Part shown: positions 49,983 to 59,044 of the stretch, one piece after another
Position numbering within the stretch: position 1 is the stretch's first letter
How the letters are laid out: each line of letters begins with the position of its first letter
NCBI RefSeq assembly: GCF_004123675.1
Contig: NZ_CP035422.1
Coordinates: forward strand, 1 to 64,000
Length of the DNA stretch: 64,000 nt
Direction of reading: 5' to 3'
Source of the DNA: Leisingera sp. NJS204
GTDB lineage: Bacteria; Pseudomonadota; Alphaproteobacteria; Rhodobacterales; Rhodobacteraceae
Translations under genes and position numbers: made by a program
Notes under the pieces: generated by a model
The model's database searches: none
Told to the model about the DNA's origin: nothing
Seen by the model: only the letters and a program-made list of their open reading frames with translations

Positions 49983-51062
49983 ATGAAGCCTCAAGTATCT
50001 ACACATTATGATAGTTTTGACGATCCTCTAGTGGATTCGGAGGGGCTTGAAGAGACGTCTGAGGACGACCTGTGGTTCCTGCCCGGTCCGATGGAAGTGG
50101 AGCCGGATTATCTGCTGCCCGGACCGAGAGCAGAGCTGCGTGAAACCGCAGTCCTCGACGATTGGCGGAAGGCAGAGGCGGTTAATGCCGCGCGTCTCGC
50201 CCGTGTGGCTGGTCGGATCGGCGCGTTGGATGACCGGCTGCGCCGTGGCCCGAAAGGCTGGCGGCACAGGCTCGCGCTGATGGAGGCGGCAGACCTCAGC
50301 TGGTTTGTGGGTGACCGTATTGGCCCGGATCGGCTGGCGCTCTGGATATCCATGCGCCTGTCCGGCGTGCAGGACAACACTGCAGCGCTCGCGCGTGTCG
50401 GATGGGCAGTGCGGCGTCTAACAGGCGGTCCCGGCCCAGAGGTGGACCTGTCCGCCTTCCTCGATCGCCGTGACCCCGAAAACATAGCAGGTGAAGCCGA
50501 AACCTTTGCGGATCGCGCGGGCGGTTGGCTTGACCTGATGGCGCAAGCCGTCGACCTGCACCCGATCACACGCGCCTGCATGGGGCTTCACCTCTGGAGC
50601 CTTGCGGGCCTCGGGCAACAGGGCGACCGGATGGAAGCGGCGGTTACCGCCGCACGCATTGCCGCCAGCGAAGGCCCGAATTCGAATGGAGGGGCCATCT
50701 TTGCGCCTCTGGCTATGCGCGGGGCAGGGGGGCTGCGCGCCAGTGGCCCACCAGCTGAGCGCTTGGAGCGTTGGCTCGAGGGAATGGAAACAGCATGCCT
50801 GACCGCGATGCGGCACCTCGACGATATCCAGGCATGGTCAGCGCGGGCGGAAACCATGATGGCCCCGCTCTCTGGCAAGACACCACCAGCATTGCGCGCC
50901 GTGCTGGCCGAATGGCCCCTCGTCTCCGCCCCAATGGCCGAGACCCTGACCGGTGCCAGCCGCGCCGCCGTCCAGCGCAACCTCGTCTGGATGGAAGCGC
51001 GGGGTTTGATCTGCGAAGTGACCGGGCAGGGCCGGTTCCGGATGTGGCGCACCACGACCTAA
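49983..51062 (+). CDS. RHE_PE00001-family protein (DUF1612 plus HTH)
   Basis: A 359-residue protein, start at ATG 49983; a GTG at 49965 inside the dyad is the alternative. The N-terminal half (WRKAEAVNAARLARVAGRIGALDDRLRRG, RLALMEAADLSWFVGDRIG, RLALWISMRLSG) matches the DUF1612-type protein usually annotated as RHE_PE00001. The C-terminal 60 residues form a helix-turn-helix (APMAETLTGASRAAVQRNLVWMEARGL). This family is widespread on rhizobial and rhodobacteral plasmids and is distantly related to Fic-like all-helical proteins. Function is not established; a DNA-binding regulator is likely. Confidence 0.82.
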   Translation: MKPQVSTHYDSFDDPLVDSEGLEETSEDDLWFLPGPMEVEPDYLLPGPRAELRETAVLDDWRKAEAVNAARLARVAGRIGALDDRLRRGPKGWRHRLALMEAADLSWFVGDRIGPDRLALWISMRLSGVQDNTAALARVGWAVRRLTGGPGPEVDLSAFLDRRDPENIAGEAETFADRAGGWLDLMAQAVDLHPITRACMGLHLWSLAGLGQQGDRMEAAVTAARIAASEGPNSNGGAIFAPLAMRGAGGLRASGPPAERLERWLEGMETACLTAMRHLDDIQAWSARAETMMAPLSGKTPPALRAVLAEWPLVSAPMAETLTGASRAAVQRNLVWMEARGLICEVTGQGRFRMWRTTT

Positions 51063-51342
51063 GAGATGAGCGTCATCGCTCGGTATCCTGACGGGTGCGT
51101 GCCAGTCGGCCAAAGTTCCGGTAGGAGGAGGCAAAGCCCGCCGGAACCTTGGCAATCAAGGTGCTCGAATTTGGAGATACTCCTCGCCAGTGCGCAAGGC
51201 CGCTGTGGCCGGCGCTTCCGTGCGGTTGTGCCTTCACCATCTATGATGACTGGTGAAGGCGGCGAGCAAGACGCCCGGTATTTTGGACACTGCGCGGCCC
51301 TGTTTGTCGTTGCTGCTTTGCCTGCCCCCGTCACCGTGCAAG
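51063..51342. other. Intergenic stretch without a supported gene
   Basis: No gene-like frame can be supported. Minus-strand frames show short protein-like pieces without a common start, consistent with decayed coding sequence next to the MerR remnant. Confidence 0.4.
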
Positions 51343-51537
51343 TCAAAGTTCACCACACTGCCGTTCGCTGCTCAGGCGAAGCGGGCGATATGGCCTTCCT
51401 CCATAGCCAGCTTCGACAGGATCTGACTCTGCAGCAACCGTGGTCTCGGGAACAGGCCGGGTCAGGCTGGGCGGCGCGCCGATCTTTTCGTAGTAGCGGA
51501 TGGTAAATTGCGGATCACAAGGATCGTGTGTTTTCAC
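51343..51537 (-). pseudogene. Remnant of a MerR-family regulator
   Basis: The minus-strand frame contains FTIRYYEKIG, the unmistakable recognition-helix/wing start of MerR proteins. After IG the sequence diverges immediately (APPSLTRPVPETTVAAE) and no dimerisation helix or metal-binding cysteines follow. It lies directly beside the MerR-type promoter at 51550-51580, exactly where a divergent regulator gene would have been. It is read as a truncated, non-functional copy. Confidence 0.55.
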
Positions 51538-51549
51538 GAAAATATGTCC

Positions 51550-51580
51550 TTGAACCTCTAGCCACTAGAAGTCCTATCTA
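51550..51580 (+). promoter_or_regulatory. MerR-family promoter driving L,D-transpeptidase gene
   Basis: -35 TTGAAC (51550-51555), 19-bp spacer CTCTAGCCACTAGAAGTCC, -10 TATCTA (51575-51580). The dyad CTCTAG.CACTAGA closely resembles those at 52756-52786 and 63255-63285. A 19-bp spacer is diagnostic for MerR-family activation. Confidence 0.8.
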
Positions 51581-51640
51581 ATCAAAGTGAACAGATACCG
51601 TTCTTGCCATAGATTCTGGTGGGAACCGAAAGGGTACGAC

Positions 51641-52303
51641 ATGCTGACAAGACGACACTTCATTCAAACAACAACGGCGCTATTCTCCGCGTCTGTTTCC
51701 AGCCCCCTGTTGGCCGATACCTGGCCCACCGAGGCACAGAAGGCTGAATGGGACGCGCAAGTCACGCCGCCCGGATTCGATCCGGCCGCGTCAAACCCTT
51801 GGGGCCTACACCCGCGCTTTTTGCCCCAACGCGTGATTGCGAAACCCGGGCTCGTGCCAGGAGACATCCATGTCGATGCGGTCGCGCGGTATCTCTATCA
51901 TATCGAGGAGAGCGGGACCGCAATGCGCTACGGTGTGGCCATTGCCCGGGGCAACCTATACGAGCCTGGGGTCTACACGATCAAACGCAAGGTGAGGTGG
52001 CCGCATTGGACACCGACCCAGAACATGATCGAGCGGGATCCGGAAAACGCACGATGGGCCGACGGGATGGAACCCGGCCCCGAAAACGCTTTGGGATCAC
52101 GAGCCATCTATCTGTACGTCGGAGGCCGCGACACTTATCTTCGAATACACGGCACGCCCTATCCGAGAAGTATCGGCGGTCGAGCCAGTTCGGGTTGCGT
52201 GCGGATGGTCATGGCTCACATTAACGAACTTTATCCCAACGTTGAGATCGAATCGACGGCACATTTGTACTCAGCGGAGGACAGTGTCACCGCGCGAAGT
52301 TGA
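51641..52303 (+). CDS. Exported L,D-transpeptidase (YkuD family)
   Basis: A 220-residue protein starting at ATG 51641 (AAAGGG upstream; a GTG at 51587 is rejected). The N-terminus MLTRRHFIQTTTALFSASVS has a twin-arginine-like RRHF and a signal peptide ending at LLA. The YkuD active site is in YLRIHGTPYPRSIGGRASSG followed by CVRM (His about 181, Cys about 199). L,D-transpeptidases form 3-3 peptidoglycan crosslinks or attach lipoproteins. It is the first gene of the metal/envelope island, under a MerR-type promoter. Confidence 0.88.
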   Translation: MLTRRHFIQTTTALFSASVSSPLLADTWPTEAQKAEWDAQVTPPGFDPAASNPWGLHPRFLPQRVIAKPGLVPGDIHVDAVARYLYHIEESGTAMRYGVAIARGNLYEPGVYTIKRKVRWPHWTPTQNMIERDPENARWADGMEPGPENALGSRAIYLYVGGRDTYLRIHGTPYPRSIGGRASSGCVRMVMAHINELYPNVEIESTAHLYSAEDSVTARS

Positions 52304-52351
52304 GTGTGGTGCGTAGGTCTGAGGCGCGTTGATGCAACGTCTGACGCGTCC

Positions 52352-52636
52352 TCAAGCTTCGCGTGCCACGCAGATCGGATTACCGTTCGCCGTGCGCAAC
52401 GGCAGCAGCGTCGTTTCGACCGGCCCGCTGTGTTCGTACCAATAGCAGCCGTCTTCCGGCACGAGGCGCGCGGTTGCAACATCCTGATCCGGAGCAGCCA
52501 TCGCAACCACGGCTTCGGGAACGTTGCCCGTCTGGTCTGCCGTGTCGTCCGGCCCTGTCGGCTGGATGGCGCATCCTGTCGTGAGCAAAAGCGCCACCGC
52601 AACCATCATTTTTTGCTTCAGCATCAAAACCTGCAT
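52352..52636 (-). CDS. Small lipoprotein
   Basis: A 94-residue lipoprotein starting at ATG 52636 (AAAGGAAA upstream). The signal MMVAVALLLTTGC has a lipobox ending at Cys22. The mature part is acidic and proline-containing, with two cysteines (DGCYWYEHSGPVETTLLPLR and NPICVA) that could form a disulfide. The family is not recognised. It is convergent with the first L,D-transpeptidase gene and divergent from the P-type ATPase gene; it may be a substrate of the LspA/Lnt pair encoded in the same island. Confidence 0.7.
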   Translation of the reverse strand: MQVLMLKQKMMVAVALLLTTGCAIQPTGPDDTADQTGNVPEAVVAMAAPDQDVATARLVPEDGCYWYEHSGPVETTLLPLRTANGNPICVAREA

Positions 52637-52755
52637 CGAGTTTCCTTTCTTTTCTGTTTTTCTTCGTATCGGCTTTTTATGCCTCACGCCGTGATTGAGG
52701 CTGTCGTCGGACCGTCTAGCAAGAAAACAAACGGAAATACCACCGAACTTTTCTC

Positions 52756-52786
52756 TTGAAGCTCTAGCTACTGTAGGGGCTATGTC
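52756..52786 (+). promoter_or_regulatory. MerR-family promoter driving P-type ATPase gene
   Basis: -35 TTGAAG (52756-52761), 19-bp spacer CTCTAGCTACTGTAGGGGC, -10 TATGTC (52781-52786), 33 bases before the ATPase ATG. The dyad CTCTAGCTACTGTAG is similar to the other two island promoters. Confidence 0.82.
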
Positions 52787-52818
52787 ATGACAAAGCACCC
52801 GAATCCAGAGGTCCGTTC

Positions 52819-55173
52819 ATGCCGTCCGACACCCACCGCCACGATCACGATCACGCCGAAGACGCCCAGGCAAGCGGCGGCAGTTGCTGTGGTAGCGCCG
52901 GAAAGTGCGGCGACATCGCACCGACGACTCCCGCGCCAACCGGCGGGCGCAGTTTTCAGGTGTCTGGCCTCGATTGCGCCGAGGAGGTCGCGATCTTGAA
53001 TAAGGTAATCGGCCCGCAGATCGGCGGGGCCGAGCATCTCGCGTTCGATGTAATCAACGGGAGGATGACCATTCTCGACAGCGCAAAGAGTGTATCGGAC
53101 GACGAAGTTGCGGAACTTGTCGCGAGCACCGGCATGACGGCGAAGCCGTGGAATGCCGAGAACGCGTCGGTCGACCAAGCGGCCCATCTTGCACGACAGC
53201 GGCTGTTTACGGCTCTCAGCGGCGGCTTCTGGGCGGCGGGTTTTCTCTGGCACATCGTCGAGACCGGTATGGGGGGGGCGCTCGGCCTCTTCGCGGGGCA
53301 CGGCGAAGCGCCGATGCCGCTGGCCGAGGCAGGGCTTTTTGCAGTTGCTATCCTATTCGGCGTTTGGCTTGTGGCACCGAAGGCATGGTCGTCCGCACGT
53401 CGGCTGTCGCCCGACATGAACCTGCTGATGGTTGTCGCAGTCGCCGGAGCCATCGGGCTCGGTGAATTCTTCGAGGCAGCGACAGTGGCTTTTTTCTTTT
53501 CGCTGTCCCTCTTTCTCGAAAGCTGGAGCGTTGGGCGCGCGCGGAACGCTGTGTCGGCGCTCCTGGATCTTGCGCCACCTACGGCGCGCGTGATCCACGA
53601 TGACGGAAGCGAGACCGACATGCCGGCGGTGCAAGTCGCCGTAGGCTCAAGCTTTATTGTACGCGGTGGCGACCGTATCCCGCTCGACGGCGAGGTGACG
53701 GGTGGCGCGGGCGCGGTCGACCAGGCGCCGATCACCGGCGAAAGTGCCTTGATACCCAAAGAGGCCGGAGACGAGGTCTATGCGGGCACGATCAACGGCG
53801 AAGGTACACTAACTGTGCGCGCCACGAAGGTCGCCTCGGATACCGTCTTGGCCAAGATCATCCGCATGGTCGGCGACGCCCATGCCCGCCGCGCGCCGGT
53901 GGAACAGTGGGTGGCAAAGTTCGCCCGCATCTACACGCCTATCGTCATGGCTCTCGCCGTCGCAATTGCGCTACTGCCGCCGCTTATCTTCGGCGGAGCC
54001 TGGGATTACTGGTTCTACAATGCCCTCGTGCTGCTGGTGATCGCTTGCCCATGCGCTCTGGTCATCTCGACCCCTGTCTCCATCGTCGCAGCGCTCACCG
54101 CTTCGGCGCGGGCGGGCGTCCTCATCAAGGGCGGTGCCTATGTAGAGGCGCCGGGCAGGACCACGGCGCTGGCCATGGACAAGACCGGCACAATCACCAT
54201 GGGTCAGCCGGAAGTGGCGGCGGTGCACCCGCTGGGCGGGGCTTCAGCACAAGATCTGATGACCCTCGCCGCAGGGCTGGAGGCACGTTCGTCGCACCCT
54301 TTGGCGCGTGCCATTCTCGCGCGGGCGGAGGCCGACGGCGTCAAGGTGTCCGCCGCAGAGGATACCCGCACCATTCCCGGCAGGGGACTTGAAGGACGCA
54401 CCGACGGACGGTCCATCTGGCTGGGGTCGGACCGGTTTGCCGAGGAGAAGGGTTTCGGCGACGCCATTCCGAAGGATCTGCGGGAGCGGATCGAAGGCGC
54501 CGGCAGCACCCTTGTCGCTGTCGGCGATGAATCCGGCGTGACGGGCATTCTTGAACTGCGCGATCGCATCCGCCCTGATGCCAAGGGCATCGTGGCGCAA
54601 CTTCACGCGCAAGGCGTGAAAACCATCGTTATGCTGACCGGTGACAACGAGCGAACAGCGCGCGCCGTTGCCGCCGAGGTCGGTATCGACGAGGTGCGCG
54701 CTGAGCTTCTGCCCGAAGACAAGGTGACAGCCATCGAAGAACTGGTCAAAACTCATGACATGGTTGCCATGATCGGCGACGGGGTGAACGATGCACCCGC
54801 AATGGCGCGCGCGCATTATGCCATCGCGATGGGTGCGGTTGGTTCTGACGCGGCAATCGAGACGGCGGACATTGCCCTTATGACCGACGACCTCGGCAAG
54901 GTGCCTTGGCTGATCGGTCATTCGCGCCGGACAATGTCGATTATCCATCAGAACATCGGTATTTCCTTGGCGACCAAGGGAGTTTTCGTTGTCGCTACCG
55001 CGTTCGGAATGGCATCGATGTGGGGCGCTATTGCAGCCGACGTGGGTGTGTCATTGCTGGTGGTGGCGAACGCCCTGCGCCTGCTCAACAGCCAAGAGGC
55101 CAAGGCACCGCCGTCCGGTGGCGAGCAGGTTGGGCCACAGATCGCAAAGGCCGCGCTTGCCCACGGACATTGA
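52819..55173 (+). CDS. zntA: P1B-type heavy-metal ATPase (Zn/Cd/Pb class)
   Basis: A 784-residue metal-exporting ATPase. The N-terminus is His- and Cys-rich (HRHDHDH, GGSCCGSAGKCG), followed by an HMA-like domain with GLDCAEE instead of GMxCxxC. Eight transmembrane helices carry the CPC motif in IACPCALVISTP (about 410). The phosphorylation site is DKTGTIT (Asp about 454), then SSHPLA (about 491) and MIGDGVNDAPAM (about 652). The CPC with the DCxEE domain fits the Zn/Cd/Pb (P1B-2) class rather than CopA. It is flanked by two L,D-transpeptidase genes and preceded by a MerR-type promoter. Confidence 0.92.
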   Translation: MPSDTHRHDHDHAEDAQASGGSCCGSAGKCGDIAPTTPAPTGGRSFQVSGLDCAEEVAILNKVIGPQIGGAEHLAFDVINGRMTILDSAKSVSDDEVAELVASTGMTAKPWNAENASVDQAAHLARQRLFTALSGGFWAAGFLWHIVETGMGGALGLFAGHGEAPMPLAEAGLFAVAILFGVWLVAPKAWSSARRLSPDMNLLMVVAVAGAIGLGEFFEAATVAFFFSLSLFLESWSVGRARNAVSALLDLAPPTARVIHDDGSETDMPAVQVAVGSSFIVRGGDRIPLDGEVTGGAGAVDQAPITGESALIPKEAGDEVYAGTINGEGTLTVRATKVASDTVLAKIIRMVGDAHARRAPVEQWVAKFARIYTPIVMALAVAIALLPPLIFGGAWDYWFYNALVLLVIACPCALVISTPVSIVAALTASARAGVLIKGGAYVEAPGRTTALAMDKTGTITMGQPEVAAVHPLGGASAQDLMTLAAGLEARSSHPLARAILARAEADGVKVSAAEDTRTIPGRGLEGRTDGRSIWLGSDRFAEEKGFGDAIPKDLRERIEGAGSTLVAVGDESGVTGILELRDRIRPDAKGIVAQLHAQGVKTIVMLTGDNERTARAVAAEVGIDEVRAELLPEDKVTAIEELVKTHDMVAMIGDGVNDAPAMARAHYAIAMGAVGSDAAIETADIALMTDDLGKVPWLIGHSRRTMSIIHQNIGISLATKGVFVVATAFGMASMWGAIAADVGVSLLVVANALRLLNSQEAKAPPSGGEQVGPQIAKAALAHGH

Positions 55174-55236
55174 TCACGCGGCATTTGCAAGGTAACATTA
55201 TTTCCATATCAGACCTCACGAAAGAGGCATCGAGCA

Positions 55237-55749
55237 GTGAAAACCATCCGATTTCCCCGCCGCGCCGTCCTGTTGGGTGGCTTAGCGGCCTTTTTGTCGG
55301 GCTGTGCCGGCAAGTTCCGCAGCTATGACGGACCCGAAGTGACGCGACTTCGGCTCTACAAGGGACAGCGTTTGCTTGTTCTCGACGGATCCGATCGCGT
55401 GCTGCAAACCTATCCGATCGGGCTGGGCTTCGCTCCTCAGGGTCACAAGCAATTCGAGGGAGACGGTCGGACCCCGGAGGGCACCTACATAGTCGATAAG
55501 CGCAACCCTGAAAGTACGTATCATCTTTCAGTTGGCATCTCTTATCCAAATGAGGCCGACATCGCCTTTGCCGCAGCGCAGGGCCTTTCCCCCGGCGGCG
55601 ACATCTTCATCCATGGTGGTCCACGCCCCGGCATCGACCCGACGGACATCCGCGACTGGACAGCTGGCTGCATCGCAGTCACAGATCGGCAGATCGAGGA
55701 CATCTATGCAATGGTGAAGGACGGAACGCCTATCCACATCTTTGCATGA
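55237..55749 (+). CDS. Lipoprotein L,D-transpeptidase (YkuD family)
   Basis: A 170-residue lipoprotein: signal RRAVLLGGLAAFLSGC with lipobox (Cys23 near). The YkuD domain has LRLYKGQRLLVLDG, GRTPEGTYIVDKRN, the catalytic IFIHGGP (His) and DWTAGCIAVTD (Cys about 148). The start is GTG 55237. It follows the ATPase gene by 63 bases and probably shares its transcript. Its 3' end overlaps the convergent lnt gene by 20 bases. It is distinct from the first L,D-transpeptidase in being membrane-anchored. Confidence 0.88.
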   Translation: MKTIRFPRRAVLLGGLAAFLSGCAGKFRSYDGPEVTRLRLYKGQRLLVLDGSDRVLQTYPIGLGFAPQGHKQFEGDGRTPEGTYIVDKRNPESTYHLSVGISYPNEADIAFAAAQGLSPGGDIFIHGGPRPGIDPTDIRDWTAGCIAVTDRQIEDIYAMVKDGTPIHIFA

Positions 55750-57307
55750 CGGTCTTTCTCATGCGGCGGTAGTTAGCCGTCGCATTGGCCGCCAGAGCCC
55801 AGCTCCACGAAGCCAAGATGAGCGCCAGCAACATCCAGTCCCCGAAAAGCGCATATGGCGTAGGCGGCTGCGCTGAGGGAAGATCAGCGTCGATGATGCC
55901 CCTTTCCCCTGTATCGAGCCGCGCAATGATCTCTCCGTTCGCGTCGATGACCGCAGAGATGCCCGTATTCGCGGCTCGGATGACAGGAAGGCCTTCCTCT
56001 ACGGCGCGCATACGTGCGGAAGCCAGATGCTGCTCGGGTCCGATGCTGGTTCCAAACCAGGAATCGTTCGTCGCGTTAAAAATCCAGTCGGGTCGGAACA
56101 TGTCGTCGACCACATGGCCCGGGAAAATGATCTCATAGCAGATCGCCACGGCGACCAGCGGCATACCCGGAAGCGCAAGGGTGCGCGGACCCGGTCCGGG
56201 CGTAAAATCGCCCAGCCCCGCCGTCAGCCGCTCGATCGGCAACCAGCCGCGGAATGGCACGTATTCGCCAAAGGGCACGAGATGGTGTTTCGCGTATCCG
56301 GTCAGGATCTCATTGGTATCGTCAAAAGCCTGGACGGTGTTGAAATATCGGGTGCCATCCTCGCTCAGTACACGGTCCGGCACTCCGGTTAGCAGCACGC
56401 TGCCGTCCGGTAGCGCAGCGGCAATGCGGGCCCGCGCCTGGGCATCCTCATCGAGGAACCCGGGAAAGGCGGTTTCCGGCCAGAGAAGAACGTCGAAATC
56501 GCCGGGCTGGGTTGAAAGCTCGAGATAGAGCGCGAAGGTCGCCTCGCGGTTCTCGGGCGCCCATTTCTCCTCTTGGGGAACGTTGCCCTGAACGATGCGC
56601 AGGTCGACATCCGGTGGCTGTGGTGCATCCGACTGGAGGCGAAGCGTGCCGACGGCCCACATCGTCACGATGCCGGCCAGCGGCATTAGCGAGATGATCA
56701 ATCGTTGTCGCCCGACCGCCATGAGAGCCGCGCCGGGGAGTGCCGCTACGAACACGGTGAGAAAGCTTAGCCCATAACTTCCCACCCAGGCGGCGGGCTG
56801 GCGAAGGGCGGCGTAATCGACCAGAGCGTAGCCGGCGAGGTTCCACGGAAAACCTGTCAGAACGTGACCGCGCAACCACTCGGCCGCGGTCCAGGAGGTC
56901 GCGAACAGGAGGCAGGCCAGGAGACTGCCCATGGCTCCGCGCCGCGCGATTTCGACGAAGAGCACGGCGGCAATGGCCGGGAAAATCGCGAGACCTGCGG
57001 ACAATCCCGCGACGGCCGGGGTCGCCAGCGCCCCGAAACGCTCGGGTTCGACGTAGAAACTTTCCGCGATCCACGAAATCCCGAAACCGAACTGGCCGAG
57101 ACCAAACGCCCAGCCGACGAGAAAAGCACGCCCGAAGGAGAGGTCGCGAAGACCGACAAACAACGCAGAATAGGCAACGGGAACAAGAAGGAGAATCGAG
57201 AAAGGCGGGAAGGTTAGAACGGTCAGCGGCCCGGCGGCGAAACCAAGCGTCATCCGCGAGAGCAGACGTTTGCGCAGAGCGAAGCAGTTCAGAATTGCCG
57301 GCTTCAC
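55730..57307 (-). CDS. lnt: Apolipoprotein N-acyltransferase
   Basis: A 525-residue enzyme starting at GTG 57307, in a GTGA overlap with the lspA stop. Six or seven N-terminal membrane helices precede the nitrilase-like periplasmic domain. The catalytic triad is visible: Glu in LLWPETAFPG, Lys in GYAKHHLVPFGEYVP, Cys in VAICYEIIFPG. Lnt adds the third acyl chain to lipoproteins. A plasmid-borne extra lnt is unusual; it ends the minus-strand ten-gene operon. Confidence 0.93.
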   Translation of the reverse strand: MKPAILNCFALRKRLLSRMTLGFAAGPLTVLTFPPFSILLLVPVAYSALFVGLRDLSFGRAFLVGWAFGLGQFGFGISWIAESFYVEPERFGALATPAVAGLSAGLAIFPAIAAVLFVEIARRGAMGSLLACLLFATSWTAAEWLRGHVLTGFPWNLAGYALVDYAALRQPAAWVGSYGLSFLTVFVAALPGAALMAVGRQRLIISLMPLAGIVTMWAVGTLRLQSDAPQPPDVDLRIVQGNVPQEEKWAPENREATFALYLELSTQPGDFDVLLWPETAFPGFLDEDAQARARIAAALPDGSVLLTGVPDRVLSEDGTRYFNTVQAFDDTNEILTGYAKHHLVPFGEYVPFRGWLPIERLTAGLGDFTPGPGPRTLALPGMPLVAVAICYEIIFPGHVVDDMFRPDWIFNATNDSWFGTSIGPEQHLASARMRAVEEGLPVIRAANTGISAVIDANGEIIARLDTGERGIIDADLPSAQPPTPYALFGDWMLLALILASWSWALAANATANYRRMRKTVMQRCG

Positions 57308-57786
57308 GACTTGATCGGACGCCGCGCACTGATCCAGGGTGCGGCGAGCAAGAGCCCCACGCCACTGACGACAAACACATCGGCCATGTTGAAGGCAGGC
57401 CAATGCGTTGAGTTGATGTAGAAATCCAGGAAGTCCGTTACAGCCCGATACCGCACACGATCAATGACATTGCCCGAGGCTCCACCGATGATCGCTCCGT
57501 AAGCGAGCGTTTCAACCGCATTTTCGGCGCGAAACAGCATAACCCCCAGCCAGCCGCAGATGGCAAGAGCGAGAGCTATGAGGCTCCACCATGGTGCGCC
57601 GCCAAGTAATCCGAAAGTGACGCCATCATTGCGATAAAAGACAAGGTTAAAACCTGGAAACACGGCGATTCCAGTGCTTAAAGAGGCCGCATTCGCCACA
57701 ACAATGGCTTTTGTGATCTGATCGATTACGAAAGCGGCAAGCGCCGCAAAAATGCCGATCACCGGAGATAGTTTATGCACTGGCAT
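57304..57786 (-). CDS. lspA: Lipoprotein signal peptidase
   Basis: A 160-residue signal peptidase II, start at ATG 57786 with GGGGTGA upstream (alternative ATG 57807). Four membrane helices are predicted, and the aspartate protease pair lies in GGASGNVIDRVRYRAVTDFLDF and WPAFNMADVFVVSG. LspA cleaves prolipoproteins before the lipobox Cys. Additional lspA copies are known beside cadmium/lead ATPase genes. It overlaps lnt by GTGA and follows the ZIP gene closely. Confidence 0.94.
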   Translation of the reverse strand: MPVHKLSPVIGIFAALAAFVIDQITKAIVVANAASLSTGIAVFPGFNLVFYRNDGVTFGLLGGAPWWSLIALALAICGWLGVMLFRAENAVETLAYGAIIGGASGNVIDRVRYRAVTDFLDFYINSTHWPAFNMADVFVVSGVGLLLAAPWISARRPIKS

Positions 57787-57790
57787 TGCG

Positions 57791-58573
57791 TCACCCCAAC
57801 CAAACATCGAGAAAAAGCATCAAAACGAGCCCGACGGCCAAGCCGAGCGTTGCCTTGTTCTGATGGCCGCTGCGATGGGTTTCGGGGATGATTTCGTGGC
57901 TGATGACATAAAGCATGGCGCCTGCGGCAAAGGCCAAGCCCCATGGCAGCAGCGGTTCCGACAGTGTGATGATGCCGGCCCCGAGCAAACCGCCAATCGG
58001 CTCGACCATTCCCGTTAGCGCGGCGATGCCCCAGGCGCGCAGCTTCGGATATCCTTCGCCCAACAGGGATACCGCAACGGCCAGCCCTTCAGGCGCATTC
58101 TGAAGCCCGATGCCGATGGCGAGTGGCAGACCGCCTTCCATACCTCCGGAACCGAAGCCAACTCCGACCGCGAGGCCTTCCGGGAAGTTGTGGATCGTGA
58201 TTGCGATGATGAACAGCCAGACCCGCCGTAAGGACGCCGCTTCGGGCCCTTCGCGTCCCGTTCTGAAATGCTCGTGCGGCAGCCTTTCATTCATCAATGC
58301 AACGGCCCCCATGCCCAAAAGGATCGAGACGCAAACGATGGCCGCAGGCATCGCGCCGTTCTCGAACATCGGCTCCGCCGCATCCAACGCCGGGATGATC
58401 AGAGAAAAGAACGAGGCTGAGAGCATGACGCCGGCAGCGAAGCCGAGCGACAGATCGCGCGTCGCCCGCGACGGGATGCGCCCGAACAGCACGGGAATTG
58501 CTCCGACTGCCGTGAGCGATCCGGCGGCAAGGCTTCCGAGAAAGCCGAGCATTATCGGAGACAGGTTTTCCAT
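57791..58573 (-). CDS. ZIP-family metal transporter
   Basis: A 260-residue membrane protein with eight helices. ZIP hallmarks are HNFPEGLAVGVGFGSG in helix IV and the QNAPEGLAVAVSLL helix V, with a further ISHEIIPETHRSGH metal-binding stretch. ZIP proteins move Zn(II), Fe(II) or other divalent cations inward to the cytosol. It lies between DUF411 and lspA in the operon and shares the metal theme of the island. Combination with an exporting P-type ATPase suggests it may feed or balance periplasmic metal. Confidence 0.9.
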   Translation of the reverse strand: MENLSPIMLGFLGSLAAGSLTAVGAIPVLFGRIPSRATRDLSLGFAAGVMLSASFFSLIIPALDAAEPMFENGAMPAAIVCVSILLGMGAVALMNERLPHEHFRTGREGPEAASLRRVWLFIIAITIHNFPEGLAVGVGFGSGGMEGGLPLAIGIGLQNAPEGLAVAVSLLGEGYPKLRAWGIAALTGMVEPIGGLLGAGIITLSEPLLPWGLAFAAGAMLYVISHEIIPETHRSGHQNKATLGLAVGLVLMLFLDVWLG

Positions 58574-58585
58574 AAGCGGGCCAGA

Positions 58586-59041
58586 TTATCCTTCGGCGTA
58601 GCTTGAAAAGACTTCGGTCGACCCGTCCTCGCGGATGAGGAAGACATCATAAGCTTCACGGTTTTCTTCCGGCCCCATGCCGGGCGAGCCATAGGGCATT
58701 CCCGGAACGGCGAGGCCGACGGCGTCCGGGCGTTCCTCAAGAAGGCGGCGGATATCAGCGGCCGGGACATGGCCTTCAATCACGTAGCCCTCTATGAGCG
58801 CGGTATGGCAGGAGACCATGCGCTGCGGCACGCCGTTGTCGAGCTTGAAACGAACCAGCGACCCGCCAAACATGTTCTCGCCCGTCGGCGCGAATCCGTT
58901 TTCCTCGAGATGGTTCATCCAGGACAGGCAGCAGCCGCATCCGTTGGTCTTGCGGACGTCTATCGCTGTTGCCTCTGCGAGGGCCTGGGCCGCCGGGAAC
59001 AGGGCGAGCGCGATGGTCAGAGCTTGGGTCATGCGTTTCAT
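58586..59041 (-). CDS. DUF411 metal-binding exported protein
   Basis: A 151-residue exported protein (signal peptide ending QALAEA) of the DUF411/CopG family. The motif TNGCGCCLSWMNHL is followed by VSCHTALIEGYVIEGHVPA and GLAVPGMPYGSPGM, with the metal-binding Cys, His and Met positions intact. These proteins are often found in copper-resistance operons; the exact role is unproved. It lies between the M23 peptidase and ZIP genes with 3-12 base gaps. Confidence 0.9.
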   Translation of the reverse strand: MKRMTQALTIALALFPAAQALAEATAIDVRKTNGCGCCLSWMNHLEENGFAPTGENMFGGSLVRFKLDNGVPQRMVSCHTALIEGYVIEGHVPAADIRRLLEERPDAVGLAVPGMPYGSPGMGPEENREAYDVFLIREDGSTEVFSSYAEG

Positions 59042-59044
59042 GGG

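Noticed and set aside
52819-55173. CopA-type copper ATPase
   Set aside because: Although copper chaperones lie nearby, the N-terminal GLDCAEE domain and the motif context fit the Zn/Cd/Pb class.
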